Source: Pseudomonas veronii (GTDB taxonomy: Bacteria > Pseudomonadota > Gammaproteobacteria > Pseudomonadales > Pseudomonadaceae). Taken from it: a stretch of 64,000 nucleotides of DNA. Under the pieces are notes generated by a model. The model had not been told where the DNA came from, did no database searches, and was given only the letters and a program-made list of their open reading frames with translations. This document shows, one piece after another, positions 8,341 through 16,702 of this stretch. The stretch spans positions 112,094 through 176,093 of the forward strand of contig NZ_JYLL01000011.1 of NCBI RefSeq assembly GCF_001439695.1, read 5' to 3'. A program made the translations under genes and the position numbers. Every line of letters begins with the position of its first letter. Within the stretch, counting starts at the first letter, position 1.

Positions 8341-8353
8341 AGTTTCAGTTAAG
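8338..8353 (+). promoter_or_regulatory. Candidate BqsR box
   Basis: TTCAG-N6-TTAAG lies 56-71 bp upstream of the first PepSY gene. The published P. aeruginosa BqsR site is, as I recall, a tandem TTAAG-N6-TTAAG; this one matches in spacing and in 9 of 10 bases. It supports autoregulation of the operon and the BqsR assignment of the response regulator. Confidence 0.5.
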
Positions 8354-8408
8354 TTGCCGCGGATACGCTGGCGGGTGTAGGACAAATATCGTGAAACGGA
8401 GACTCAGC

Positions 8409-8711
8409 ATGAAGCGTCTCACAATGCTGGTCGCCGCCGGGTGCGCGGCCTCTTTGGCGGCACAGGCCCTGGCAGCCGACCCTGACAAGTCACTCCGCGG
8501 GCCCGGCACTGTTACTATTGTCGCCTTCGATCAGCTGGACGCCACGGCCCTGGCCTTGCATCCCGGTTCGACCCTGCTGGACACCGACCTGGACGAGGTC
8601 TACGGCAAGTACCTCTACGAGGTCGAACTGGAGGATGTCGACGGCATCGAATGGGAGGTTGAATTGGACGCGCTCACCGGGCATGTGCTCAAGAATCATC
8701 AGGATACGTAA
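8409..8711 (+). CDS. Secreted PepSY-domain protein 1
   Basis: A 100-residue protein with a signal peptide (MKRLTMLVAAG...AQALA, cleavage near residue 22) followed by one PepSY-like domain that ends in YLYEVELEDVDGIEWEVELDALTG. It is probably periplasmic. The start is the ATG at 8409 with GGAGAC eight bases upstream. Its stop TAA overlaps the ATG of the next gene by one base. It is the first gene of an operon PepSY-PepSY-response regulator-histidine kinase, an order also found upstream of P. aeruginosa bqsRS. PepSY proteins in such loci are thought to bind metal or modulate the sensor; the exact function is unknown. Confidence 0.8.
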   Translation: MKRLTMLVAAGCAASLAAQALAADPDKSLRGPGTVTIVAFDQLDATALALHPGSTLLDTDLDEVYGKYLYEVELEDVDGIEWEVELDALTGHVLKNHQDT

Positions 8712-9022
8712 TGAAGGTATATCGACGCGCCGCTGGCTGGGCGGGGCTGGTGCTCCTGGCGTTTTGCTCAAGCCTGTCAGCCCGCGACCTCAACCAGGAC
8801 GAAGCCTTGGCACTGCGCCAGCAGGGGGTGATCCTGCCGCTCGAGCAACTGTTGCAGCAGGCCATGGCGCGCCACCCCGGCTCGCGGCTGCTGGAGGCCG
8901 AGCTTGAGAAAAAGGACGAGCAATATGCCTATGAAGTGGAACTGGTGACGACCGACGGTGTGGTGCGCGAGATCAAACTCGACGCCACCAGCGGTGCGCT
9001 GATCAAAGACGAGGAAGACTGA
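8711..9022 (+). CDS. Secreted PepSY-domain protein 2
   Basis: A 103-residue periplasmic protein with a signal peptide (cleavage near residue 24, after SSLSA). The PepSY core ends in YAYEVELVTTDGVVREIKLDATSG, clearly related to the product of the preceding gene, so the two probably arose by duplication. Acidic residues are abundant (EAELEKKDEQ, DEED tail), which would fit cation binding. The start ATG overlaps the previous stop, and its own TGA overlaps the ATG of the response regulator, so the operon is tightly coupled. Likely an accessory of the sensor kinase two genes downstream. Confidence 0.8.
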   Translation: MKVYRRAAGWAGLVLLAFCSSLSARDLNQDEALALRQQGVILPLEQLLQQAMARHPGSRLLEAELEKKDEQYAYEVELVTTDGVVREIKLDATSGALIKDEED

Positions 9023-9690
9023 TGCGCCTGCTGTTGGTGGAAGATAACGTACCGCTGGCCGATGAACTGCTGGCCGGCCTGCAGCGCCAGGGCTATGCCG
9101 TCGATTGGCTGGCCGATGGGCGCGATGCCGCGTACCAGGGCCGCAGCGAACCCTATGACTTGATCATCCTCGACCTCGGCCTGCCCGGCTTGCCCGGGCT
9201 CGAGGTGTTGGCGCAATGGCGCGCGGCCGCACTGGCCACCCCGGTGCTGATCCTCACCGCGCGCGATTCCTGGGCCGAGCGCATCGAAGGGCTCAAGGCC
9301 GGGGCCGATGATTACCTGAGCAAACCGTTTCACCCCGAAGAACTGCACCTGCGTGTCCAGGCGCTGTTGCGCCGTTCCCATGGCCAGGCCAACCAGCCGA
9401 CCTTGCAAGCGGCCGGCCTGCACCTGGATGAAGGGCGCCAATGCGTGCTGCGCGACGGCGACGAAATCCAGCTGACCGCCGCCGAGTTTCGCTTGCTGCG
9501 CTATTTCATGTTGCACCCGCAACAGATCCTGTCGAAAAGCCATCTGGCCGAGCATTTATATGACGGTGAGACCGAGCGCGATTCGAATGTGCTCGAAGTC
9601 CACGTCAACCACCTGCGCCGCAAATTGGGCCGCAGCGTGATCGAAACCCGGCGCGGCCAGGGTTACCGGTTCGGCGCCAGTCCTGCATGA
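9022..9690 (+). CDS. bqsR: OmpR-family response regulator, BqsR/CarR-like
   Basis: A 222-residue regulator. The receiver domain (res 1-115) has acidic pocket E7/D8, phosphoacceptor D51 in LIILDLGLPG, the LTARD switch Thr and Lys in SKPF. A winged-helix DNA-binding domain occupies about res 125-218 (LTAAEFRLLRYF, SNVLEVHVNHLRRKLG). It overlaps both neighbours by 1-4 bases. Context (two PepSY genes before, kinase after, TlpQ- and CtpM-like receptors beyond) matches the P. aeruginosa bqsRS/carRS locus as I remember it, which responds to ferrous iron and calcium. A near-match to the BqsR box precedes the operon. The symbol is by synteny and should be treated as probable. Confidence 0.7.
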   Translation: MRLLLVEDNVPLADELLAGLQRQGYAVDWLADGRDAAYQGRSEPYDLIILDLGLPGLPGLEVLAQWRAAALATPVLILTARDSWAERIEGLKAGADDYLSKPFHPEELHLRVQALLRRSHGQANQPTLQAAGLHLDEGRQCVLRDGDEIQLTAAEFRLLRYFMLHPQQILSKSHLAEHLYDGETERDSNVLEVHVNHLRRKLGRSVIETRRGQGYRFGASPA

Positions 9691-11000
9691 AGTCGATCCA
9701 GCGGCACCTGAGCCTGGGGCTGATCAGCGTGATGGTGGTGGTCGGCGTGGTGCTGGCGCAAACCAGCCTGTGGTTGTTCGAAGCCGGTTTGCAGCGCTAT
9801 TTGGAGGCCGGCCTGCGCAACGACAGCGAGAACCTGCTGGTGGCGCTGGTGCGCGGGCCGAATGGCGTGCAACTCGACGAGCAACGCCTGGCGCCGGCCT
9901 ATCAGCGGCCGTTCTCGGGGCATTATTTCCGTATCGATTTCGCCGACATCCACTGGCGCTCCCGCTCGTTGTGGGACCAGGAGCTGCCACGCCTGCCCGC
10001 GGCCGGGCTCAAGGGCAATCTGCAACTGGGGCCGGAAGGCCAGCAACTGTTGGTACTGCGTTCGGACTACAAGCGCTTCGGCCAATTGATTTCCATCAGC
10101 GTGGCCCAGGACTACACGCCCGTGCGTGAAAGCTTTCGGCTGATGCGTCAGATCGGCCTGGTGCTGGGGGTGGCGGCCCTGTTGCTGGTGTTGATCCTGC
10201 AACGGGTCACGGTCCGTCGTGCCTTGCGCCCGCTGGAAGTTGCGCGCAACCAGATCGCCCAGCTGCAACAGGGCCAGCGCTCGCAACTCGACACCCAGGT
10301 GCCGCAGGAGCTGGAACCGCTGGTGGCGCAGATCAACCACCTGCTGGCTCACACTGAAGACAGCCTCAAGCGTTCACGCAATGCCCTGGGCAACCTCGGC
10401 CACGCGCTGAAAACCCCGCTGTCGGTGCTGTTGAGCGCGGCGTCGAGCGAAGCGCTCAAGGATCAGCCGCGCTTGCGCACGCTGCTGCGCGAACAGCTTG
10501 AACAGGTGCAACAGCGCCTCGACCGCGAACTCAACCGCGCACGCCTGGCCGGCGACACCCTGCCGGGCGCCTTGTTTGATTGCGCGAACGAACTGCCGGG
10601 CCTGCTGGCGACCCTGAACATGGTCCACGGCGACCACCTGGACTTGAGCCACCACGCCGTCCCTGGCCTGCAATTGCCCTGGGACCGCGAAGACCTGCTG
10701 GAGCTGCTCGGCAACCTGCTGGATAACGCCTGCAAATGGGCGGATGCGCAGGTGCGCCTGAGCATCGGCGAGACGCCGCACAGTTACCTGCTGGCGGTGG
10801 AAGACGACGGCCCCGGCATTCCCGAAGCCCAACACGACCGGGTGTTCAGCCGTGGTACGCGCCTGGACGAGCAGACCGACGGCCATGGCCTGGGCCTGGG
10901 AATCGTGCGCGATATCGTCGAGGTGTGGGGCGGGGTGTTGCAGTTGCAGGAAAGCCAACTGGGCGGGCTCAAGGTGCTGATCGAACTGCCCAAACGCTGA
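9687..11000 (+). CDS. bqsS: Sensor histidine kinase, BqsS/CarS-like
   Basis: A 437-residue inner-membrane kinase. It has TM1 at about res 9-30, a periplasmic sensor at about 31-155, TM2 at about 156-175, HAMP, then HisKA with H239 in GNLGHALKTPL. The ATPase domain shows LLDNACKWA, EDDGPGIP and GHGLGLGIV. The ATG overlaps the response regulator stop. In P. aeruginosa BqsS a periplasmic RExxE motif is linked to Fe(II) sensing; in this sensor domain I find no RExxE (the nearest is VRESFR by the second membrane segment). The ligand here may therefore differ. Kinase assignment is certain; the BqsS name rests on gene order. Confidence 0.72.
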   Translation: MKSIQRHLSLGLISVMVVVGVVLAQTSLWLFEAGLQRYLEAGLRNDSENLLVALVRGPNGVQLDEQRLAPAYQRPFSGHYFRIDFADIHWRSRSLWDQELPRLPAAGLKGNLQLGPEGQQLLVLRSDYKRFGQLISISVAQDYTPVRESFRLMRQIGLVLGVAALLLVLILQRVTVRRALRPLEVARNQIAQLQQGQRSQLDTQVPQELEPLVAQINHLLAHTEDSLKRSRNALGNLGHALKTPLSVLLSAASSEALKDQPRLRTLLREQLEQVQQRLDRELNRARLAGDTLPGALFDCANELPGLLATLNMVHGDHLDLSHHAVPGLQLPWDREDLLELLGNLLDNACKWADAQVRLSIGETPHSYLLAVEDDGPGIPEAQHDRVFSRGTRLDEQTDGHGLGLGIVRDIVEVWGGVLQLQESQLGGLKVLIELPKR

Positions 11001-11013
11001 GGTCGTTCAAAAA

Positions 11014-11035
11014 TGGGGGGGAGGGGGCTTACCCC
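11014..11035 (+). repeat. Degenerate REP-like sequence
   Basis: A damaged copy of the group I REP core (ggggagggggcttaccccgg) just after the kinase stop codon. It runs directly into the tandem 18-bp repeats at 11043, as if the repeat unit had been broken by an insertion. Confidence 0.5.
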
Positions 11036-11042
11036 GGTACAG

Positions 11043-11086
11043 ACCGGAGACATCCTTTACGTTTGAAACCGGAGACATCGTTTACA
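11043..11086 (-). mobile_element. Tandem 18-bp repeats resembling an insertion-sequence end
   Basis: ACCGGAGACATCCTTTAC (11043-11060) and ACCGGAGACATCGTTTAC (11068-11085) differ at one base and are spaced 25 bp apart. Read on the minus strand the outer copy begins TGTAAACGATGTCTCCGG, which looks like a TGT-starting IS terminus with repeated transposase sites, as in IS21- or IS481-type elements. No transposase gene or second end is nearby, so this would be a solo end or remnant. Family assignment is from memory and uncertain. Confidence 0.45.
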
Positions 11087-11126
11087 TGTATTAATCATGG
11101 CCAGGCGATGACCAGCCGATCAAAAG

Positions 11127-11216
11127 TGTGGGAGGGGGCTTGCCCCCGATAGCGGTGAATCAGTCGATGTAGCCTTTGACTGACCCACTGCAATCGGGGG
11201 CAAGCCCCCTCCCACA
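11127..11216. repeat. REPIN (two inverted group I REPs)
   Basis: TGTGGGAGGGGGCTTGC followed by CCCCGATAG (11127-11151) faces its inverted copy ending CCCCCTCCCACA (11195-11216), with about 43 bases between. This is the standard paired REP element of fluorescens-group genomes, mobilised in trans by a RAYT transposase. It sits between bqsS and the chemoreceptor gene, which converge here, and could also terminate transcripts. Confidence 0.9.
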
Positions 11217-11247
11217 TTGGATTTCCTTCAGAGTCGGTGTCGGTCAC

Positions 11248-13395
11248 TCACACCTGGAAATGATCCATCAACCCCTGTTGCTGATTGGCCAGGTGGTTCA
11301 ACGCCTGGCTGACGCGCGCCGATTCGTTGGCCTGTTCCGACAGCGACTCGGTGACATCGCGGATTGTCGCCACGTTGCTGTTGATCTCCTCGGCCACTGC
11401 GCTTTGCTCTTCGGCGGCGCTGGCGATCTGTAGGTTCATGTCGCTGATCACTGTGACCGCGGCGCCGATCTGGCGCAGGGCGGTGACCGCCTCGCCGACT
11501 TGTTCGACGCTGCTCTGGGCCTGGCGATAGCTGTTGCCCATGGCGCCGACCACATCGGTGGTGCCGCTTTGCAGTTGCTCGATCACCAGGCGGGTTTCTT
11601 CCACCGACTCCTGGGTACGACGCGCCAGGTTGCGCACTTCGTCGGCGACCACGGCAAACCCACGGCCGGCCTCACCGGCCCGGGCCGCTTCGATGGCGGC
11701 GTTGAGGGCCAGCAGGTTGGTCTGCTCGGCGATGCCGCGAATCACTTCGAGCACCGAGCCGATCTGCGCACTGTTGGTCGCGAGGCCTTCAACCTGGGTC
11801 ATGGCGGTGCTCATGTCCGCCGCCAGATGGCCGATGTTGGTGGTGGTGCGGTCGATCACCTGCAGGCCGTCACGGGTGGCCTGGTCGGCATCGCGCGCGG
11901 CTTGGGCGGCCTGGGCCGCACTGCGGGCGACGTCCTGGGCGGTGGCGCTCATTTCATGGGAGGCGGTGGCCACCTGGTCGACCTGGCGGTATTGCTGCTC
12001 CATGCCGGCGCTGGTTTCGCTGGCGATCGCGGCGGATTGGTCGGCGGTGCCGCGGGCGTCCTGCACCGAGCGTTTGACCTCGGCGATGATCGGCTGCAGT
12101 TTGTCGAGGAAGCGGTTGAACCAGCCGGCCAGTTGCCCCAGTTCGTCCTGTTTGGCGTAGTCCAGGCGGCGGGTCAGGTCGCCTTCGCCGCTGGCGATGT
12201 CTTCGAGCATGTGCGCCACGCTCAGGATCGGCCGGGTCACGCTGCGCGCCATCAGCCACACCAGTCCCAGGCCGATCACGGCGGCGAGCAGGCCCAGGCT
12301 CAACTCGAGCAGGGTGCCACGGGCGTTGTCGGCGTCCAGTTGCGCCTTGAGCGCTTCGGCCGGGCCCACCAGGATTTTTTCCGGCACATCCAGCAACACG
12401 CCCCACGGCTTGCCGCCGGGGATCGGCGTGAACGGTGCCAGGACCTTGAGTCGATGGTCGGCACGCAGGCTGCTGATCCGCGTACTGCCGGCCAGGGCGC
12501 TGAGCAATTGCGCGCCGCTGGCGGTGTCGACCTGGTCCAGGCGCTGGCTGAGCTTGCTCGCATCCGGGCTGTAGCCGGCCAGCAAGCCGGTGGCGCTGAG
12601 AATGCTGACCTGGGTCTGGCCGTCATACAGCGTGTGGCTCGCCTGCTGGCTCACCGCCTGCAGGCTGTTGAGGTTGATGTCCACCGACAGCGAGGCGATG
12701 ACTTTGCCATTCACTATCAGCGGGAACACGAGGCTGGTCATCAGTACGTTTTGGCCGTCGATGACATAGAAGTACGGTTCGATCACACACGGTTTGAGGG
12801 TGGTGCGCGGGCAGGTGAACCAGGCGTTGGCCTTTTCTCCACTCGGGCCGATGCTGGTGTCGGACATGTCGCTTTCGGGCAGCGACATGGCGGTGAGTTT
12901 GCCGGGCGTCGGCTGTGACCAATAGAGGGCGAATCGGCCTTTGTCGTTGCTGCCCAGCTCTGGCTGGTTGACGAACAGCTCGTCCTTGCCGTCCAGGGCA
13001 TTGGCTTCGAACACCAGGGACAAGCCGAGCAGGTCGGGGTTGGCCTGCAAGGCGGCCTTGACCTGGCGGGTCAAGTCTTCACGGGTGTCGAAGGCGTCAA
13101 GGAAGCGCTTTTCTGCCTGTTCGCGCAGGAACAGCACCTGGCGGGAAAACCCGTGACCGTATTGATAGGCATCCATGAACTGCTGGCGGATGCCCAGCGC
13201 CTGCGCTTCGCCCTGGGCTTCGATACGCGCCCGGGCCGCTTCGTCGAGCATGTGCATGCTGGAGGCTTTGACCTGCTGCGAACTCTGTTCCATGCGATAC
13301 AGCGACAGACCCACCAGCAGGGTCACGATCCCCAGCAGGCAGAGGCCGGCGAGCAGGGTGATTTTCCATTGAATGGACAGCTGTCTGAGGGACAT
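11248..13395 (-). CDS. Methyl-accepting chemotaxis protein, TlpQ-like
   Basis: A 715-residue chemoreceptor. TM1 is at about res 10-30, followed by a large periplasmic sensor of about 320 residues (double-Cache type by size, with YWSQPTPGKL and PYFYVIDGQNVLMTSLVFPL), TM2 at about 365-385, HAMP, and a signalling domain with the invariant hairpin EQTNLLALNAAIEAARAGE. Length and gene order (next to a permease and a 559-residue receptor) match P. aeruginosa TlpQ, which senses histamine and polyamines; ligand here is inferred. The start is the ATG at 13395; a longer frame to 13422 is possible. A near-perfect FliA promoter lies about 40 bp upstream, tying expression to flagellar genes. Confidence 0.85.
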   Translation of the reverse strand: MSLRQLSIQWKITLLAGLCLLGIVTLLVGLSLYRMEQSSQQVKASSMHMLDEAARARIEAQGEAQALGIRQQFMDAYQYGHGFSRQVLFLREQAEKRFLDAFDTREDLTRQVKAALQANPDLLGLSLVFEANALDGKDELFVNQPELGSNDKGRFALYWSQPTPGKLTAMSLPESDMSDTSIGPSGEKANAWFTCPRTTLKPCVIEPYFYVIDGQNVLMTSLVFPLIVNGKVIASLSVDINLNSLQAVSQQASHTLYDGQTQVSILSATGLLAGYSPDASKLSQRLDQVDTASGAQLLSALAGSTRISSLRADHRLKVLAPFTPIPGGKPWGVLLDVPEKILVGPAEALKAQLDADNARGTLLELSLGLLAAVIGLGLVWLMARSVTRPILSVAHMLEDIASGEGDLTRRLDYAKQDELGQLAGWFNRFLDKLQPIIAEVKRSVQDARGTADQSAAIASETSAGMEQQYRQVDQVATASHEMSATAQDVARSAAQAAQAARDADQATRDGLQVIDRTTTNIGHLAADMSTAMTQVEGLATNSAQIGSVLEVIRGIAEQTNLLALNAAIEAARAGEAGRGFAVVADEVRNLARRTQESVEETRLVIEQLQSGTTDVVGAMGNSYRQAQSSVEQVGEAVTALRQIGAAVTVISDMNLQIASAAEEQSAVAEEINSNVATIRDVTESLSEQANESARVSQALNHLANQQQGLMDHFQV

Positions 13396-13433
13396 CGCGG
13401 AGCATCCTTTACCTGAAAACATAGAGAGCCTTT

Positions 13434-13460
13434 ATATCGGCGGCTGTATTTTTTTCTTTA
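13434..13460 (-). promoter_or_regulatory. Sigma-28 (FliA) promoter of the chemoreceptor gene
   Basis: On the minus strand the sequence reads TAAA-N15-GCCGATAT, seven of eight -10 bases matching the consensus TAAA-N15-GCCGATAA with exact spacing. The -10 element is 39 bp upstream of the ATG at 13395. This is what is expected for a chemotaxis receptor co-regulated with the flagellum. Confidence 0.75.
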
Positions 13461-13563
13461 TTCAAACGTTCAATTTAAATTTGAAAGCGACGTCGTTTTT
13501 TGACATGCGACCGCGCCTGCTGCAAAGTGCGCGCCCTCTAATAAGACCTCCTTCCAGCCTGCA

Positions 13564-13583
13564 CACCGGCAGTCATGCCGGTG
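13564..13583. promoter_or_regulatory. 8-bp stem-loop in leader of the permease gene
   Basis: CACCGGCA-GTCA-TGCCGGTG forms a perfect hairpin 39 bases before the permease ATG. It has no T-tract. It may be an operator or an mRNA leader structure; nothing decides between them. Confidence 0.35.
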
Positions 13584-13621
13584 CGGGCATGCCTGTATTT
13601 TGTTTTTTGCTTGAGGTAACC

Positions 13622-14944
13622 ATGATTAACGCAGTCATCGCCGCGGTCGGCACCATGCTGGTGCTCAGCTTGTCCCGCGTGCATGTGGTCATCGCCATCA
13701 TCGTCGGCGCCCTGGTGGGCGGGCTGACCGGTGGCCTGGGCATCGACGCCACGCTCCAGGCCTTCAACGGTGGGCTGGGTGGTGGCGCGACAGTGGCTTT
13801 GTCCTACGCATTGCTCGGCGCTTTCGCGGTGGCGATTGCCAAGTCCGGCCTGGCCCATGCCCTGGCGGACAAGGCGTTGCTGCTGGTCGATCGCCAGGAA
13901 GCCAGCGGCGGCAGCCATGTCAAATGGCTACTGATCGGCCTGCTGTGGGGGGTGGCGATCGCCTCGCAAAACATCCTGCCGATTCATATCGCGTTTATCC
14001 CGCTGCTGGTGCCGCCGTTGCTGTACGTGCTGACCAAACTGCAACTGGACCGTCGCCTGATCGCCTGCGTGATGACCTTCGGTTTGATCACGCCCTACAT
14101 GTTCCTGCCGGTGGGCTTCGGCAACATCTTTCTCAACCAGATCCTGCTGGCCAACGTGGCCAAGAGCGGCGTGGACATCAGCCAGGTCAACGTGACCCAC
14201 GCCATGGGCCTGCCGGCGCTGGGCATGGTGGTCGGCCTGCTGGTGGCGGTGTTTGTCAGCTACCGTAAAAAGCGCGTGTACGACCTGGAGAAAATCGAGC
14301 GGGTCGAACAGGTCGCGGTGCAATACAACCCACTGACCCTGCTGGTGGCCGGCCTGGCGATCGCCTCGGCGTTCATCATTCAGTTGTGGTTGGACTCGAT
14401 GATCATCGGCGCCCTGGCCGGGTTTTTGATTTTCTCGGTATCGGGCATTGTGCGCTGGCGCGAGACCGACGACCTGTTCACCGAAGGCATGAAGATGATG
14501 GCGATGATCGGCTTCATCATGATTGCCGCTTCAGGCTTCGCCGAAGTGCTCAAGGCCACCGGTGACGTGCGCTCGCTGGTGGAAACGTCGGCGGCGTTCA
14601 TCGGCCATAGCCGTGGGATCGGGGCGTTGCTGATGTTACTGGTGGGGCTGCTGGTGACCATGGGCATCGGTTCGTCGTTTTCCACGGTGCCGATCCTGGC
14701 CGCGATTTTCGTGCCGCTGTGTGTGCAACTGGGCTTCAGCCCGCTGGCCATTGTGTGCATCGTCGGCACGGCCGGCGCCTTGGGCGATGCCGGTTCGCCA
14801 GCGTCGGACTCGACCCTGGGCCCGACCTCCGGCCTGAATATCGACGGCCAGCACCACCATATCTGGGACACCGTGGTGCCGACGTTCCTGCATTACAACA
14901 TCCCGCTGCTGGTGTTCGGCTGGGTGGCGGCGATGACGCTCTGA
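13622..14944 (+). CDS. Na+/H+ antiporter-family permease (COG2056 type)
   Basis: A 440-residue inner-membrane protein with about eleven hydrophobic segments. Repeated small-residue motifs GGLTGGLGIDATLQAFNGGLGGG near residue 35-58 and GDAGSPASDST near 393-403 are typical of the YuiF/COG2056 permeases related to NhaC and ion:organic-anion transporters. The start is the ATG at 13622 with GAGG seven bases upstream. It lies between two chemoreceptor genes, as does PA2653 in P. aeruginosa by my recollection, so it may import the same compounds those receptors detect (amine or C4-acid type). That link is inference. Confidence 0.75.
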   Translation: MINAVIAAVGTMLVLSLSRVHVVIAIIVGALVGGLTGGLGIDATLQAFNGGLGGGATVALSYALLGAFAVAIAKSGLAHALADKALLLVDRQEASGGSHVKWLLIGLLWGVAIASQNILPIHIAFIPLLVPPLLYVLTKLQLDRRLIACVMTFGLITPYMFLPVGFGNIFLNQILLANVAKSGVDISQVNVTHAMGLPALGMVVGLLVAVFVSYRKKRVYDLEKIERVEQVAVQYNPLTLLVAGLAIASAFIIQLWLDSMIIGALAGFLIFSVSGIVRWRETDDLFTEGMKMMAMIGFIMIAASGFAEVLKATGDVRSLVETSAAFIGHSRGIGALLMLLVGLLVTMGIGSSFSTVPILAAIFVPLCVQLGFSPLAIVCIVGTAGALGDAGSPASDSTLGPTSGLNIDGQHHHIWDTVVPTFLHYNIPLLVFGWVAAMTL

Positions 14945-15016
14945 CGGGGTCGTCCTACAGAATCTGCGCAACTGGCCGTTAACCTCTTAAGCCGCCACTA
15001 ATAAGAGAGAAAAGCC

Positions 15017-16696
15017 ATGCGTCTGAGCCTGAAGGTCAAAGTCCTGTGCCTGGCCATCGTGCCGGTGCTGTTGTTTGCGTTGGTGATCAGCCTGACCACG
15101 GTGTGGATCCTCAAGGGGCAAGCGCGCAACGAGGTGGATGAGACCCGCCAGCACTTGCTCGACGCCGCCAAGGCCACTCTGCAGAGTTATGTGGAAGTGG
15201 CCATGACCACCATCAAGCCGCTCTACGACGCCGCCGCCCCGGGCGATACGGCGGCGCGTGCCGAGGTGGTCAAGCTGCTGTCCAATACCAGCTACGGCAA
15301 GGATGGCTACTTCTTCGGCTACGACTCCGAAACCATCCGCCTGTTCAAGGGCAACAGCCCGGACGGCGTGGGCAAGAGCTTCAAGGACAACCGCGACCCC
15401 AATGGCGTCTACGTCAACCGCGACCTGGTCAAGGTCGGCAAGGACGGCACCCACTACCTGCAATACAGCTCGACCCAGCCCGGCCAGACCGAACTGGTGC
15501 CCAAGCTTGGCTACACCGAATACCTGCCCAAGTGGGACATGGTATTCGGCACCTCGGTCAACCTGGATGGCATCGATGCCCAGGTGGCGGTGGTCGAGGC
15601 CAAGGTCAAGAAGCGCATGGAGGGCGTATTGCTGAGTATCTTCGGTGTGGCCGTGCTGGTGCTGCTGGTGATTGCGGCGGCGGGCATGGTCCTGGCCAAT
15701 ACCATCCTGCGTCCGCTGCACCTGATGAAAGCCAACCTCGACGACATCGCTGCCGGTGAGGGCGACCTGACGCGGCGCCTGGCTATCACCAGCCAGGATG
15801 AGCTGGGCGATCTGGCCGGGGCCTTCAACCGGTTTGTCGAAAAGATCCACGGTTTGGTGCGCCAGATCACCGAAATGACCGCGCAACTCACCGGGCTGGT
15901 GGGCCAGGTGTCCGACCAGGCGCAGCGTTCGGAGCAGGCCATGGAGCGTCAGCGTCACGAGACCGACCAGGTGGCCACCGCGATCAATCAAATGTCTTCC
16001 GCCGCCCAGGAGGTTGCGCGCAGTGCCCAAGGCGCTTCCGTGGCTGCGCAACAGACCGACGCCGAGGGCCAGGCTGCCAAGCGCGTGGTGGACGGCAGCA
16101 TCGCGCAGATCCATGCGTTGGTGAACGATATCCGCAGCAGCGGCGTGTCCCTCGACAGCTTGCAGCAGGATGTGTCGTCGATTGTCAGCGTGCTCGGCGT
16201 TATCCGCTCGATTGCCGAGCAGACCAACCTGTTGGCCCTTAACGCCGCGATCGAAGCGGCGCGGGCGGGGGAGGCCGGTCGCGGCTTTGCCGTGGTCGCC
16301 GACGAAGTGCGTGCCCTGGCCAGTCGTACCCAGACCAGCACCCAGGAAATCCAGGGCATGATCGATCGCCTGCAAAAAGGCACGGTCGCCGCCGTGGAGG
16401 CCATGCGCCGCTCCAGCGATGCCGGGGACGGCACCTCGGCCCAAGCCAACGAAGCCGGGGCGTCGCTGGACACCATGGCGCAGTTGATCGGCACCATCAA
16501 CTCGATGAACGCGCAAATTGCCAGCGCCGCCGAAGAACAGACCGCGGTCGCCGAAGAGATCAACCGCAGCGTGCATCAGATTGCCGTGGCGGTCGACAGC
16601 GTGGCCGATGAAACCCAGTTGGGCGCCCAGACGTCGCGCAGCCTGGCCGACCTCGGCCAGCGCTTGGGCCAACTGGTGGCTCAGTTCAGGATCTGA
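15017..16696 (+). CDS. Methyl-accepting chemotaxis protein, CtpM-like
   Basis: A 559-residue chemoreceptor. TM1 is at about res 9-30, a short periplasmic single-Cache domain at about 32-195 (GYFFGYDSET, LFKGNSPDGVGKSF, YTEYLPKWDMVFGTSVNLDGID), TM2 at about 205-225, then HAMP and a full signalling domain with the EQTNLLALNAAIEAARAGE hairpin. Length and position match P. aeruginosa CtpM, the malate receptor, so C4-dicarboxylate sensing is a reasonable guess. The stop lies 6 bp from the end of the convergent trhP gene. I see no clear FliA promoter in the 72 bases upstream. Confidence 0.85.
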   Translation: MRLSLKVKVLCLAIVPVLLFALVISLTTVWILKGQARNEVDETRQHLLDAAKATLQSYVEVAMTTIKPLYDAAAPGDTAARAEVVKLLSNTSYGKDGYFFGYDSETIRLFKGNSPDGVGKSFKDNRDPNGVYVNRDLVKVGKDGTHYLQYSSTQPGQTELVPKLGYTEYLPKWDMVFGTSVNLDGIDAQVAVVEAKVKKRMEGVLLSIFGVAVLVLLVIAAAGMVLANTILRPLHLMKANLDDIAAGEGDLTRRLAITSQDELGDLAGAFNRFVEKIHGLVRQITEMTAQLTGLVGQVSDQAQRSEQAMERQRHETDQVATAINQMSSAAQEVARSAQGASVAAQQTDAEGQAAKRVVDGSIAQIHALVNDIRSSGVSLDSLQQDVSSIVSVLGVIRSIAEQTNLLALNAAIEAARAGEAGRGFAVVADEVRALASRTQTSTQEIQGMIDRLQKGTVAAVEAMRRSSDAGDGTSAQANEAGASLDTMAQLIGTINSMNAQIASAAEEQTAVAEEINRSVHQIAVAVDSVADETQLGAQTSRSLADLGQRLGQLVAQFRI

Positions 16697-16702
16697 ACGG
16701 GG

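Noticed and set aside
14987..16672. 561-codon antisense frame opposite the CtpM-like receptor
   Set aside because: Shadow of a high-GC receptor gene; composition is His/Gly/Asp-rich and no motif is present.
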